A stretch of DNA of 64,000 bases from Bostrychus sinensis (taxonomy: Eukaryota > Chordata > Actinopteri > Gobiiformes > Eleotridae): positions 12,998,288 through 13,062,287 of the forward strand of contig CM036251.1 in NCBI GenBank assembly GCA_020698575.1. Direction: 5' to 3'. How positions within the stretch are numbered: the first letter of the stretch is position 1; every line of letters begins with the position of its first letter. Position numbers and translations under genes: made by a program. The notes beneath the pieces are model-generated. The model saw nothing but the letters and a program-made list of their open reading frames with translations. It did no database searches and was not told the DNA's origin. Positions 1 through 12,255 of this stretch are shown piece by piece.

Positions 1-1640
1 CCTATCCACACAGCTACACAAAGCCAACATTTCTAATGAAGAATACAGCAACTTAGTGATTTAATTATAAAGTGAACAATCTTATTAGGTTTATTATTAG
101 TACAATAAACAGGGTTGGGTCAAAACTGGCATGGTCTCAATAGACCTGAGTCTGCCGTCTGACAATTAATGTTGTCAAGATGACATAGATAGATTTAGAC
201 ACAGTCTGATGTTTCTCTAATACCATTTTTGTACTGTCAGAGCAATTTACAAATTGACAGTAGACCATCGCCCGTGGACAAGATCAATACAAAGATTTAG
301 AAACACAGCAAAATCATGGATCAGGGACCTTCTTAAAATATAGGTCTGTAATGAGCAACCTAAACTCAAATATACAACTTTTAGAACTGTCTTTGTATTT
401 TACAACATCATCCAATCAGATCTCCAAACAGCCATTTTGCTCTGCTATTGTATTTTTTTCATCCATGTAAAGTAATAATATAACTAATGATACATCGAAT
501 GTTGATTAAAGAAGTCAAAAGCCTAATTACCCACTTAACTTTCAACAATAAAACCTTTATCAACTCACTTAATCCAACAGATGATGATTAGAGAGGGTTT
601 TGTACACAATGAATGGACTTATTTTATGTATTTATACTTTGCACTTCTAAGTAATTTTTTTCTTGCCAAAAAGTTCTTTAAGCTTCTCTTCATTGTAAAG
701 TCGAGCCACACTGACACTTTCTCATTATTTTGTATAAAGTTGTGTCTCAGAAACTTTGCTAAAGGAAGGTGCACATACAATGCAACTAAAATAAGGTATA
801 AATTTAGAAATACTGCAGAACACAGATGACAGATTAAAGGATAGGGAAGGTACAATCAAGCTGAATTTACAGACGTTTGAAACTATAATGATTGCTATAG
901 AGTGGGACAGGTGAGGACAATAGAGGAAAATGTGAGCATTTAACCGAGAAAGAGTTTGATACAAAAAGAAGAGAGAGAAGAGAAAAGCAGATTATCTCCT
1001 GCAGCTTTTCAGACCCAAGAAGAAGAAATGGAGCCACTGATCCAACCGAACGTCAGCAAAAACACAACAGCATCAAACTCTGACTTTTTTAATCTAACAC
1101 TGAAACAGCTGCAGAATTAATTACTATAAAAAAATACTTTCACGATGCTGTACAGTCAGACAAAATGGCAAAGGATGCAACATGAGAAAAATGACATGGA
1201 AAAAACAACCTACAAGAGACAATACATTCAAGGAAAACGTTTTAACCCATGCCATATATGATTTTAATAGCCACTGTTCAACCAGTGACAGAAAGCTTTT
1301 GCCACTCATATGCTTTTAGTCAGTCCAAGAGGGATATTGCCAATGACTGTTGTTGTAAATGCCTTGTCAATAGTTTTCTGCTTTTACAGAAGGAAAACAA
1401 AAGCAACGTACAACAGAAATATTGGCAATGCTGTCATTAAAGAGGCTATATTATTCTTTTATCTTTCTTTTTAAACCAATCTTGGTCAACTCTAGAGCAG
1501 CATTGCCGTTTTTACAACCTTAAAAAGATTATGTGACTAAAATAAACCATTTTTAATTATTACTTTCCTAATGCCATAAAGTAACAGGTGAAGAGATCAG
1601 CAGAGGGTTTTTGGTATGATGTCATTTCACTGCAAAAATG
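1..1640. other. grm8 downstream intron, no feature recognised
   Basis: AT-rich DNA on the 3' side of the grm8 exon at 10984-11200. The short open frames here have no recognisable domain and no splice-bounded family motif. The next grm8 exon was looked for on the minus strand and not found. Confidence 0.5.
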
Positions 1641-3385
1641 AAAAATATCTGTGAGGACAGTGAAAACAGAGCTGTACACAGTTTTTTTGGATAAATTAAT
1701 GAGAGTAGACTGGATGCAGGGCTTAATTTGAGCCGGATCTTGCCGGAACAGGATCCGGAAACTCCCTTATTTTGACGCAGTTGGATCTGGCAACTGTTTG
1801 CTTGGATCCGGTAACTCAGACACAACTCAGAACAAAGTGTTGACTACATTTGTCTCTTTTGACCTCCTAAACCTGTGTTGAAGGTCGGAGGTGTTACACA
1901 GAAATGCAATGTTTTAAACATAAAATCCGCACTTCATTTCCGCGTGAGTGCTTCAACATAGACTGTCCCCCGCTGTAATTTGTGTCGAGTGTGAGGGAAT
2001 CCGGTGGAAAAGACCTTCACGTCAAACTGAAACATCTATTCACCACTGTTAACACCAGTGGTGCTTGCAGGTGTACAGCAGTACGCACTTTGCGTACTTT
2101 GAGATGTCCCCCGACCCCGCCCAATCCCCGCTGCATCCACAGAGCGCACAGAGCCATAGTAGGCTGTGTGTTTTTGCAAACGCTAGTGGAGCAACAGCTG
2201 TCTGCTGCTCTTTAAGTCAAAAGTGATGTGTTTGCTAACAGCCAGAAGACAGTAAATCTGTTGAGGTTTGTCTTGACTTTGGTTACGCGGAGTGGACCTT
2301 TGTGATGTGCTATGGACATGCTGCATTATTTCTCCACTGTGCCCGAGAGCGCACGGGACCTGGCAGTGTCACGTCAGTTTGTTCTTTTACTCAAATGCAT
2401 ATGGAAGCTAGAGCTAACGCTGACCGTGGATCACAGGATGAGACCCGGGGCCAGGTAAACACCAGTGTCACAGTTACATAGCCATAGCAGAGAAATCTTA
2501 CGCCACGCGCCCTCGATGTGCACTTTTTATTCCTCCATTATATCCCCTGTGCACACGGGACATAGGTCCACAGCAGTTTGTTGTTTGCTCGAGCTAACGC
2601 GCTGAGGGTCACAGAGCCTGGAGCCGTGAAACGCCATTACACAGAGAAGACTGCGCGCTCCATGGCAGTCACTAAAAAGAAGCAAAAGCAAAAAGGAGAG
2701 ACATAGGCTGAAAGCTTACTGCTGCTGTGTGCTCCCTTTCCTAGTCTAGTCTTTGTTTACACAGACCACAGCTGCATGAGTCTGTGTTCTTGCTTCAGAC
2801 TGGTGGCTGCACACAGTAGGTCTATGACAGAGTGAGTCTACAAAAGCGCAGTAATTACACATAGCAGCTGATTTCTCAAGCAGCTGAGCAATCAAACAAA
2901 CTTACACTGACACATTACACTGAAGTGAAACACTATAATGTATAATAATGTTAACAAATATGTTAAAATATAATTTAAAATGGAGTATAAATGAGCAGTT
3001 GCTTGGTATTTTGTGATGTGTGTGTGCCTAAGCATTGTGTTGTGTGTACCTTCCAGTATCAGTGTTGGCCTTGTGGACTCCAGTGTCAAAGCGCAATTTT
3101 TGTTCCGGCATCGTTTGATTTACAAATTAAGCCCTGACTGGATGTAAAGGTTGTTAATTGGGCAGTGCTTCCTGGAGTGGGCGGGGGTTTTTGGGAGAGG
3201 CGGAGGTTTGTGGAAACGAGTGTTGTGAGGCCCCCCAGCGGCCATGCCAGAGTGAACTGGTTTATTCAAACAGACGTGAGTGAAGCAAACCACAACTGCA
3301 GGTGTGTTTCTGATGAGGGAACAATATTATAACAGGGTAGGAGGCTAAAAAACAAATTATTTTGCATAATATATGGCCTTTAAAT
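1641..3385 (+). repeat. Dispersed repeat 'family A', split by a hAT insertion
   Basis: The flanks of the hAT element at 1717-3136 join as ..GACTGGATG + TAAAGG.., then TCAGTGCTTCCTGGAGTGGG-like sequence, GGGAGAGGCGGAGG and a tail near 3360-3385 (TTTGCATAATATATGGCC). The same order appears uninterrupted at 35690-35960. Related copies are at 36835-37190 and 55320-55460 (minus) and 48200-48455 (plus). I do not know the family name. The left limit is approximate. Confidence 0.6.
1717..3136. mobile_element. hAT-type element, non-autonomous (1420 bp)
   Basis: The termini are CAGGGCTTAATTTG and its exact reverse complement. Both sides carry the 8-bp duplication ACTGGATG (1709-1716 and 3137-3144), the size made by hAT transposases. 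GCCGGA motifs recur just inside each end. No transposase ORF is visible, so it is a deletion derivative or MITE. Confidence 0.85.
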
Positions 3386-4076
3386 GAGATGCCAGATGGG
3401 CGCAGTTCAATCACTGGTTTGACTAAATACAAAAATGTATTATTATTATTATTATTATTATTTTTTTTTTTTTGTATTGTAATGGGACACTCTACTTTTC
3501 AAACAGCCAATTGTGAAAACAATTCAGTGAGCCGAGCTGTAATCTGTGAGGTGAGGTCAAATGAGCCAATATTTAAATTAATAAATGTTGGCATGTTTGT
3601 TTGTTTTCCAGCCTACCTACTGTACTGTATTGAACTGTAAGATAGTGTTTTCTTTAACTGCATCCTTATCCAAACCGACAGCATCAGTGTGGCCTCAGAG
3701 GGGAAGCCGCCTGCAGCTAATGGCACCAAAGTTCAAAGACTTCAAAGGCAAACAGAAAGAAGATATTTAATCTGTGTTAAATGGGATTATATCAGAGAGA
3801 GGAAATTATCATTTAAGACATTTAGATGTTTGAAAACCATGAGAGAGGACCACTTCAGAGACTGTGGCTGTTTCTTCTGCTGTTAATGAGGCCATCGCTT
3901 CTGACTTCTGATGTCACTGGGCTCATTTCAACCACAAACAAACTGTGTGTCAAGTAATAGATGCAGCAGGGTCCTTTTCTGAAGACTGAAATTAATAAAT
4001 ATACACGTCTTGTTTAATAAAATCATCAGAGGGCAGCAAAAGGCCATCTTTGTGTCACTGTAATTGGTCATAATAG
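3386..4076. other. Intronic stretch with an (ATT)n microsatellite
   Basis: About seven ATT units at 3439-3461 run into a T tract to 3473. The rest has no recognised feature. Confidence 0.6.
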
Positions 4077-4080
4077 TTAA

Positions 4081-6025
4081 CCCTCTGGACCCTGACACGT
4101 CGCCGGCGACTGCTGAGGACATGTTTTATTAAAATTAAGATATCTCTGTAACCATGAGCAGTAGTTACTTAGTTTTTTATCCAGCTGAAGCTAATGCTTG
4201 GGCCATTCGAAAGCTGCTTTTGATATCTTTGTAACTTTTCTAGAGTTAATTTTATGACGTCTGAGAGTTAATTTTACAGTTAAGTGCCACCTAGAGGATG
4301 GACCCAAATTTTGCACATTTCTGATACAAATCCTGCCAAACCCAACTGTTTTATATCAATAACTTTCATTAGCTTTTATTGTAGTTGCCATATTGATTAC
4401 TCACAATGCTTTACAACATCGATGACATCATAGGCCCTTTATAAATGCACAAGCTGTCGATAGTAAAATGTCGACAAAAGCACAGTGGAGGGTTGAGCTA
4501 TCTTTTTAGTGCATATGATGTAAAAACTTGCACCTACAGTGTTCTACTTTGTTTTTGCCTTTTTCAAGACTTCATGTTTTTATCAATAGTTATAAATTTG
4601 AACAAAAATCTGATTCATATTTTTTTTTCTCTTGTATTTGACAATTTAAAGCAATTGTTAACCCTTAGGACGACTGGCATTTTTTTTAAATAAATGTATG
4701 CAGAATGCAAATAGTTATACCTATACTGTTCTTCTTTGATATTGCACCTAACAAGGCTCTATACCAGGGGTCACCAACTAAAATTCACCGAGGTCCAATT
4801 GGTGAACGCGCGAAGGTCCGGAGCATCACAATGTTGATTTGTACCTCAAAAATAAATAAATAAAATCATTGTAGTCACATCAGTGTCTACATTATGGCAA
4901 TAGTATTTTGCTAACATAAGCATTAGTTTAAAACTAGGGGATATCAAATAATAAAATAAAAAAGTTTTTTTTTTTCTTATGTTAATCAAATACAGTTAAA
5001 AAAAATCTAACAAAATGCTTTTATAATGGTCCTTGGCTCAGAACACAGGAGACACAGGAGTTTAGAGCTGACCTCTGTTCCTTTCTACATCTGTCTCTCT
5101 CATTTCTCCGCTGTCTGTCTCACAGTCACCGCTCCATATGTTTCCAAATCCTCAGATCTGATTGGTTGATAGCGTCACACGCAAGATTTTCTGTCTGCTT
5201 TTACGCAGGAGACGATTCACCCATTAAAACTAAAGTGGAACGTACTGTGCCTCAAAACACAGGTTTCCTCTTGATTCTCTGGTGAATATGAGGCAGCTCT
5301 GTCCTCTGTGGGACAGAGGGACAGACACCGAGAGGGGAGGGGTGAGCTGTGGGACAGAGAGACACCGAGAGGGGCAGAGCCGCTCACAGCCTGTGTCGCG
5401 TCCTCTCTCGCCGCTCCGTAAAAACGAAACTTAAGTCTGTTGTAAACGGAACAGTCCTGTCCCTCCGCACTCAGTCTGGACCTACTCCTCTCATTTTGTT
5501 GGACAGTAACAGAAAACACAGCTGATTTAACCCCCGCACTGTTCATGTTAAAGTTTTAAAGCACCAGGATACGATGCTGTTGACGCGCCGCAGCGGCGCG
5601 AGAGCTTCCGGGGAGTGAACAGGCTGAACGGGTTCGGGTCCGCGGAGTGGGACAGAGGTTCGGGTCCGGATGGGAGGGCATCTGGGTCCGGATTCGGACC
5701 GCGGTCCGCCTGTTAACGACCTCTGCTCTATACATTGTATTTTATTCATCAAAAGGCTTGTAAACATTTATTCTTGTAATTTTTAATAAGAGAGCTCTCG
5801 TTTTGCAGTTTCACTTTTTTTTTCTTTTGCTTTTTGGACAAGTAGGTAGTTTTTTTTCTCAATTGTCATATAATCAGCACACACAGACTTAAAGTTCAGG
5901 TTGTTCTGAAAAAAATGATGAAAGTAGCATCTCTGTGGATCACTGGAGTGAAATTTTATAGCCCTATGTATATACAAAAGTATAGGCAAGAATAATTTGC
6001 CAAATATGGCTCAGGGTCCAGAGGG
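4081..6025. mobile_element. TTAA-flanked (piggyBac-like) non-autonomous element, host of a hAT insertion
   Basis: The left end reads TTAA|CCCTCTGGACCCTGA and the right end TCAGGGTCCAGAGGG|TTAA, a 15-bp perfect terminal inverted repeat within TTAA target duplications (4077-4080 and 6026-6029). CCC-starting TIRs at TTAA are the piggyBac pattern. No transposase frame is seen. Without the nested hAT (4765-5725) and its duplicated 8 bp, the element is about 976 bp. Confidence 0.8.
4765..5725. mobile_element. hAT-type element, non-autonomous (961 bp)
   Basis: The termini are CAGGGGTCACCAAC and (reverse complement of the right end) CAGAGGTCGTTAAC. A perfect 8-bp duplication CTCTATAC lies at 4757-4764 and 5726-5733. 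The right third is GC-rich (5270-5700). It lies inside the TTAA element 4081-6025. Confidence 0.88.
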
Positions 6026-6149
6026 TTAAAGAGGTTAGTGAAATGCAGTGAAAAGTATAATGAATCTATTCTTTTCTTTATATTTTCTCACAGTCTTACA
6101 GCTGCACTATGCTCATATCATAGGAGGATTGTCCAGTAGAGTCTACATG

Positions 6150-6345
6150 AATAAGTTGAGTAAAACATTGATTTCGGTTGTTGTGTGCCTGTGTCTGGTA
6201 GTGGTCAGAGGGGCACAGATTGGCAGCCACGTCTCCATCAGTCTGCCCCAGGGCAGCTGTGGCTACTGAAGTAACTCACCACCACCGAGTGTGTCTGAGG
6301 AGTGAATGAATAATGCACCAAATTGTAACGTCCAGATAACTTCTT
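6150..6345 (+). repeat. tRNA-derived-type SINE body, copy 1
   Basis: The stretch GGCAGCCACGTCTCCATCAG, then CTGCCCCAGGGCAGCTGTGG and CTCACCACCACCGAGTGTG, is shared with the copies at 47737-48003 and 31545-31809. The 5' head is not clear here, and the tail drifts into unrelated sequence after about 6330. Confidence 0.6.
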
Positions 6346-6360
6346 TCAAAACCTTTGGTT

Positions 6361-9300
6361 GTGATTAATTTATCCAGGATTATTACTACAACAAATACAA
6401 TTAACTAATAAAAGGCTTCATGATAAACCTAAAATTGAATATATCAAAAAATAAGAAAAATAAGAAATCATATAGGCTTTATTACTGATGATTTTAATAT
6501 GTTGGCACAACACACTCCAATATAAGGTGCTGTTGAATTTAAAAAAAAAAAGGAAAGGAAAGTTAAAAAAAAGTCAGTAATTTACCTGAGGATACCCATA
6601 ATGCATAGAAGAAAAAAGAGACAAAGTGATACATATGGCTAATGCAAGATACGAAGTTTGGGTTCACATCGGGCTAATGGTAGGTTTGGTTCTAAAAGTT
6701 AAAGGTGTCCTCCAAACTTCCATTTAATGTTAGATATAGATAGTATAGTAATTTACCCTGACAAACTGATAAATAGTTGTTTTTTTTTATTGTGAGAAAG
6801 TTGTGGGCGTTGAAAAAGCTAAGTCATAAATTATTGTATTACACCAGATGGAAGGGCAAAAGTAAAATGCGGCGTAGTTGCTTTAAATGCAAATACCAGT
6901 TCATTGTCAGAGTCAGAACAGGTTCACTCTGCACCTCCTCAAGACAAACTATACATTACACAGCCTCCTCTCCTGCAGAATTACAGTACACGCCTGAGGG
7001 AAGTGGAGGCCTCTAATCTGTTTTTATGTAAATCCAGCCCAGAACACACTAAAGCTTTGCGCATGATCAGCAGTTTAAAAGTAGTCAAAGTGTGAGAAAC
7101 AGGGGCCACATATTTTAACATGTGTGAGCAGTGCTGTACACGTTAGGACTTAATCAGCTCAGTGATCAGTGCGTCTCCTGCAGCGAGGATTTCCACCAAA
7201 ACACAGAGAGAGAGGAGCTGGGAAAGTCTTCTGCTTTTGTGAAATGAATCCTCTGAGGAGCTTTCTGACAATCTCCTTAGGAATCTGAAACACTGCCACG
7301 GATCCTGAATACACAACATGCTGGGATTGACCACAAAAGCCTATAGTTTCCACACTGGTAAGATCCAGTCGTGTTTGGAGTGGGAGTGGAGGATTTTTAA
7401 ACATAATTTGGTATGAGTTTATTGCAGGATGTGTAGCCAGATGAGCGAGTAAGTATAGCAAGATGCATGGCGTGAATATTTTGCCAGTTACATCCTGGCC
7501 AGTGACAGCCAAGTACCAGCTCCATTCCTTTTTAGAGTGAAGTGGGTCTGAAACCACTCTCATTAAAGTGGTCTTGAATTCTTGGGGTGTTTTGTTTTCT
7601 TGATTGGATGTATGTTATTCAAATGGAGTTTCATTTTGTTGGTACTGCCTTTCAGATTGGCTGTATACTGCATTTAGAAGTACTCTAGTTTAATGTGCAT
7701 TTGCTCCTCCTTTGGAAATCAAACTTGAATTGACAAGGACCAGACTAATTCTTAGTAAAGAATAGAAAAGAATAAGGATAATTGGCCAGGCTTATACCCA
7801 TTCACTTCATAAGATAGGTTTGGAATCCTTTCCTAAGTCAGAAATTTCTGGTTAGTACTGTATATAGGCAGACAAGTTGTTTTTACTTTCTTCTATTTTA
7901 CATTACTATAAAAACAAATCAAAAACATTATTATAGCAGGCTGAATAAAAGCAGCAGCAGCAGCTTCCTGTGCCTCTGTCGACATGTGAGCCAGAGAACA
8001 TTCTTCTCCAATGGGCCCTGTCCTTGGCGCTGGTCTTTTTTATTACTTTTGTGCTGGTACCATTAGATTTTAAAGATTCTCCTGCTCTTGAAGCTGGATA
8101 GACGTTTTTCTATTCGCTATACCCCATGAATGGTAAGAGAGTCCAAGAAATGTGGAATACTTGCATATGTTTCTGTTTGCAGAAGAATAGATGCTGTATA
8201 TTAAAACTATAAACATTACAACATGTCACTGTTTATTGCACCAGCGCTAACTTCATGTTCAACTCCACTGTCAGTGAACTCACTTCTTTCATTTAGTTAA
8301 TTCAATACACACAAAGTTTGGTTCAAATATCTTTTTATATCTCATAAAGAAACATAACTTGCCCAAATGTGCCATTACGCTTGTTCTGTTAACGGCTTCA
8401 TGGTTTCTGTATTTCCACACTTCCAGAAGTTAATAGCCCTGGTTTTCATCTAATGGTTTTAATGATTTGACATAAAGCCCATATTCTCCAGTTAAATCTC
8501 TTTGTCCTACTCCCTCACTGCCTGCTGCCTCTGCTTATTTTGGACTAACTGGAGCATGGCTGTGGCTCGCAGAACGAAACACGAGCTCCAACAAGATGCT
8601 CATTAGAGTTTGGACATTTAATCGATGCAGAAATCCATCCTGATTGGTTCTCCAGAGAGGCCCAGTCCGAGTTGCGGACATCTGTACAGCTAATGGCCAT
8701 CATACACAGCCTGATGGAGACGTCTCTCTCCTCACACCGGACCCATATCCTCCATTAAAATGTTTTGTGTTGCTTTACAATAGGTTTTTTATTCTGCGGC
8801 GTATTCTTCATGTTAAATGCCATTTGCAAACCACAGGCAACGGCACTGAGCTTCAATATAAAGTCACGCACTGTTGTCTTTGACATGAGCAGTTTCACAC
8901 GGGATGGGAATATTATGCAGCATGTTTTATCAAACTGGAAACACTTGTCGCCCTTGAATCATCAGGCAAGGCGTTTGTATTAGCTTCCATCTGTTATAAG
9001 AGCAACATTTAAAAGACAATTGAATTACCCGGCATAAAATATTAATACATTATAGCAGAAGTTTAGAGCTTGCATCAAACTTCTACTGCTGTAAGTTAAG
9101 TGTCTATCCACAATAACTGCCATGTGTCTGTCTGTCAGTGGCTGATTAATGATTCATAGATCATTCCTACTGTTTTACTGTTTTGTTATTATTATTTAAA
9201 CAGACAGTTTTCTGCTAAAATGCTTTCTGTGTCAGTGTTTCTGTTGGTTATCCTATCCCCAGTGGAAAATTATCAGTGTAACTTTTGCTTTTTTTCTGGT

Positions 9301-9441
9301 TGAGAAATAAAAACTGTAACTAGTAGTGCACGTCATGATTCGTAGTTTGTAGCTTTGTAGGACGATAACAAGAATTGCTCAGGGGTCGGTTTGTCCTGTT
9401 AGAAGTTGAACTACCACTAAAATAATTTTAAAACATTTTTT
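6361..9441. other. grm8 intron, no feature recognised
   Basis: About 3 kb of AT-rich DNA. Open frames (for example 7159-7563 minus) show no family motif. There are only short homopolymer and CAG runs (near 7952). Confidence 0.5.
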
Positions 9442-9445
9442 TTAA

Positions 9446-9826
9446 AGCAGAACTCCTTGACCTTTTTACCTTAAATAAATTGTTTCGGAGTCTGTGCGAT
9501 GGTTAAATGAGGTGTTGTGGGGTAAATGAACGGTTCAGCAGCTCCCCCTTGTGTCTCTGGGCTGAAATTGACATTTGCAACAGTGAGCGCCGTCGACCCG
9601 GAGTCACAGAAGTCTCGGGTCTCACGAGAAAGCGGTACATCCCGGTTAGCAAATAACAACAAGCTAGCATTATTTCTCAATTTTCTTTGTGCCAGAGCGG
9701 CCAAATGGAAGAAAAAGATTTGTACAGTTAGGGCTTGTGAGTGTTTTACTCTGAACTGTAGGAGGAGCTTTATAGAGGAAAGAGAAGCAAAAAGAGTGAA
9801 GAAACAAGCATTTACTGAGTTCCGCT
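9446..9826. mobile_element. TTAA-flanked MITE (381 bp)
   Basis: TTAA|AGCAGAACTC at the left and GAGTTCCGCT|TTAA at the right give a 10-bp TIR with one mismatch inside TTAA duplications (9442-9445 and 9827-9830), fitting piggyBac or Kolobok targets. Long open frames run on both strands through it (9471-10037 minus, 9526-9972 plus) but have no recognisable domain. Confidence 0.6.
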
Positions 9827-9830
9827 TTAA

Positions 9831-10983
9831 GGTTTCAGTACCAACAAATGCAAAATTAGCACAATTGTACAGACAAACTCTACAAACAACCAGAGAAACT
9901 AAGCACTGTATATTGTATAAAGCGGAAGGTAAGGAACTGATAAACACCAAGAGACGTATTTTCAACCATTGATAAAACCCTCCCACCTGAACCCAGCCAC
10001 TTGTGCACCTTCCCACTATAGAGCGACCACAATACAATTAACATAAGGGTCGTCGGAGCTGATACCATTTTAATCATACAGAGACTGATACCCTCACCGT
10101 GACCTTTCAGCTGTAATTACATCAGAGTCAATTACACCCCGGGTTTCTCCATCGACTCCGAGCTCACGCTGAGAGGAAGCACATGGAGGTGGTATTTAAC
10201 AGGTTATTCAAGAGGTGAGGCTGAGGCAGGAAGATACAGATTTATTATGGATCATGTCATCATTGTATGTTATGGATCATGATAACACCATATAGATGTG
10301 ATTACACTAACCAAGAACAGTGCGCTGAAGGGAAGAGAAAACTTTTAAGAATTGAGATAAAGTCAAGAACAAGACAGCAAGTGCAAAGCCCCATGGGGGG
10401 ATATAGGGGAAAAGCCAAAATTCAAGATTTTTGAGAGGCTAAATGAAATAGCTTGTATGTACACAGGAAGGATGGAGAGTATATGGCTAAAAGTCAAAAG
10501 TGAAACCCCAGGAACTCACAGTTTCTGGCCAAAATAAATTACACTGTAGAAATTAAGCTCAGTGTGATTATACTGTAATATTCTGGCAACAACAGCTGCC
10601 AGTTTTTCACCATTAATCTTTATTTCCTTTTTTTTTTTTAACAGTACCCAATGGATGTAGTGAAAAAGGACATTAATTTGTGTGAGAGAGGAGGATGCAG
10701 AAGATTGGAAAGAAAACAAGGCACTTGATAATAGTGGATATTTTTTGCCTTGTGGAACTTTTTAATAACTACAAATCCTCTGGTCATCGGAGGGTATAAC
10801 GTAGGTATCCTTTTCTCATTTCTTTAGATTGTCCTCTCTTCATGCTACAACAAGATGCATGTGTAAAACCCAAAAATAAACTGCTGTTCAGGCTGTTGTC
10901 ATTTTTATGGCATATCACATCAATTGCCAACAATGTGATGCTGCATTTCTGTGTTGTCACCAAATAATGATGAAGTAACCTAC
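9831..10983. other. grm8 intron sequence next to coding exon 2
   Basis: Nothing recognised apart from the donor GTAGGT at 10978-10983 (minus). Confidence 0.5.
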
Positions 10984-11200
10984 CCATCTCTCTGGACGTA
11001 TGGACGAAGGCCTCCACTCCGCTCTCTCCGTAGTTCCCCTCCGAGGCCAAAGTGGACACGAAGTTCCAGCCCAGAGCCGTGACTATGTCCAGCATGGCCT
11101 GAGCCTGGTACGAGTCCGGGGGCACCACACGAGAGAAGAAGTCGTAGCGAGTGTTGTCGCTGAGCTCGGGAGCCGTGGAGGCATAGCTGATTTGAGGAAT
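10984..11200 (-). CDS. grm8: grm8, second coding exon (glutamate-binding domain)
   Basis: This 217-nt exon encodes 72 codons plus one base and continues the Venus-flytrap lobe. It reads IPQISYASTAPELSDNTR, then the FFSRVVPPDSYQAQAM stretch, and ends in SREMG. Thr183, in the YASTAP motif, matches the glutamate-contacting Thr182 of mGluR4. The acceptor is CTCCACAG|ATT and the donor is ATGG|GTAGGT. The entry phase is 0, matching the end of the 46.5 kb exon (LRLFK|IPQ, as in other group III receptors), and the exit phase is 1. Relative to mammalian mGluR8 the exon differs mildly near its end (FVHTSREM in place of FTQISREI). The remaining exons lie off the left edge of the window. Antisense open frames over this exon are shadows. 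Confidence 0.96.
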
Positions 11201-12039
11201 CTGTGGAGTAGGAAACCAGTGGGGACAAAGGTTAACACAGCCCACTTCATAAGAGACAGAGATAGCCCAAAACTATTTTTATTGAAATATTTTTAATTCC
11301 TTCAACACAATTTAAAGTCAGCGAGAATCTGAGCTGAAGCCTTAATCCTAAAAATAATTCACATTACAAGCACGTCAGTCCTGTTAATGGCTTAGACACT
11401 GGTAATTAATTCACATCCTTCTATCAAACATCTTCACTTCATAAAAATAGAAACAGCAATTTGCAGCAAGCCAGTATATGAAGTTATACATGCATTTTAT
11501 TCTTAAGAGCATACAAAGACCCTACTTGAAAGGTTACATTGAAAAAAAAAAATATAGCATGTACATTTCCTTTAAAAAGGACAAAAGCGCTGTATTTTAA
11601 CATGTTTTTGTAATAGTACACCCAAAGTCAACATTAATGAACTTCACACAGTTGATTAAACACTTTCACAGTAATTAAGTGAGATACTGTACGTTTGTTG
11701 CTGAAACATAATACAAGTGGCTGAACAATACTCCTGCCTGTGTGCGTTGGTGTCCTCTGCCTGCAATCGACAATCTACAACATGGCCGGTGTCACTTTCT
11801 CTACCGCACTGCCTGCTTTGTTTTAATTCATACCAATTTAGTTAATTTCACCTGTTTTTTTTAACCAGTCACAACAAATGAAGCTGCATGTGTAAATACA
11901 ACCACTGAGACTGATCCCCTGTCTGTCACTGTCAGCCATCACAGCCTAATTTTGTATGTTTTATTTGCTGTTATAGACCAAAACTGTGTGTCTGAAATAA
12001 AGAATGAATTGAGACTGAACTTGAATTGAAATATAGACA
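11201..12039. other. grm8 intron near the acceptor, no feature recognised
   Basis: Contains the pyrimidine-containing acceptor (TTTCCTACTCCACAG, minus). The rest is AT-rich without a recognised repeat. Confidence 0.5.
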
Positions 12040-12098
12040 GCCTCTAGGGGCCCCACTGCAGTACCCTGGGGGCCTGAACCCCATTTTGAGAACCACTA
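12040..12098 (-). mobile_element. Minute hAT remnant (same family as 14971 and 24539)
   Basis: The segment with GCCTCTAGGGGCCCC and TTTTGAGAACCACT matches the end of the elements at 14971-15263 and 24539-24842. The direct repeat AATATAGACA lies at both sides (12030-12039 and 12098-12107). Only about 59 bp remains. Confidence 0.55.
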
Positions 12099-12255
12099 AT
12101 ATAGACAAAAAAGTCATTCCTTATGCAGTAAACAAAGAAAAAATGTCTTTCCCATACAGTTTAACATGGGAGAAAACTAAAACTAGTAAAAATGTTTTTA
12201 GAGGAATAAATGATTTTTGTGGATTTTGTTTTACGAATGACAATGAAAAGATATG

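Noticed and set aside
5217..5767. GC-rich stretch considered as a CpG-island promoter
   Set aside because: It is the right part of a hAT element bounded by a perfect 8-bp duplication, so the composition belongs to the transposon.
7159..7563. Minus-strand frame of 134 codons considered as the next grm8 exon
   Set aside because: It lacks the expected continuation (CIAQS..IPREP-type sequence) and has no matching splice phase.
9471..10037. Long overlapping frames on both strands (188 and 148 codons)
   Set aside because: No domain is recognisable, both lie across a TTAA-flanked MITE, and the base composition alone can keep both strands open.
11000..11296. Open frame of 98 codons on the plus strand and an 82-codon shifted frame on the minus strand
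   Set aside because: Both are shadows of the grm8 exon 10984-11200.
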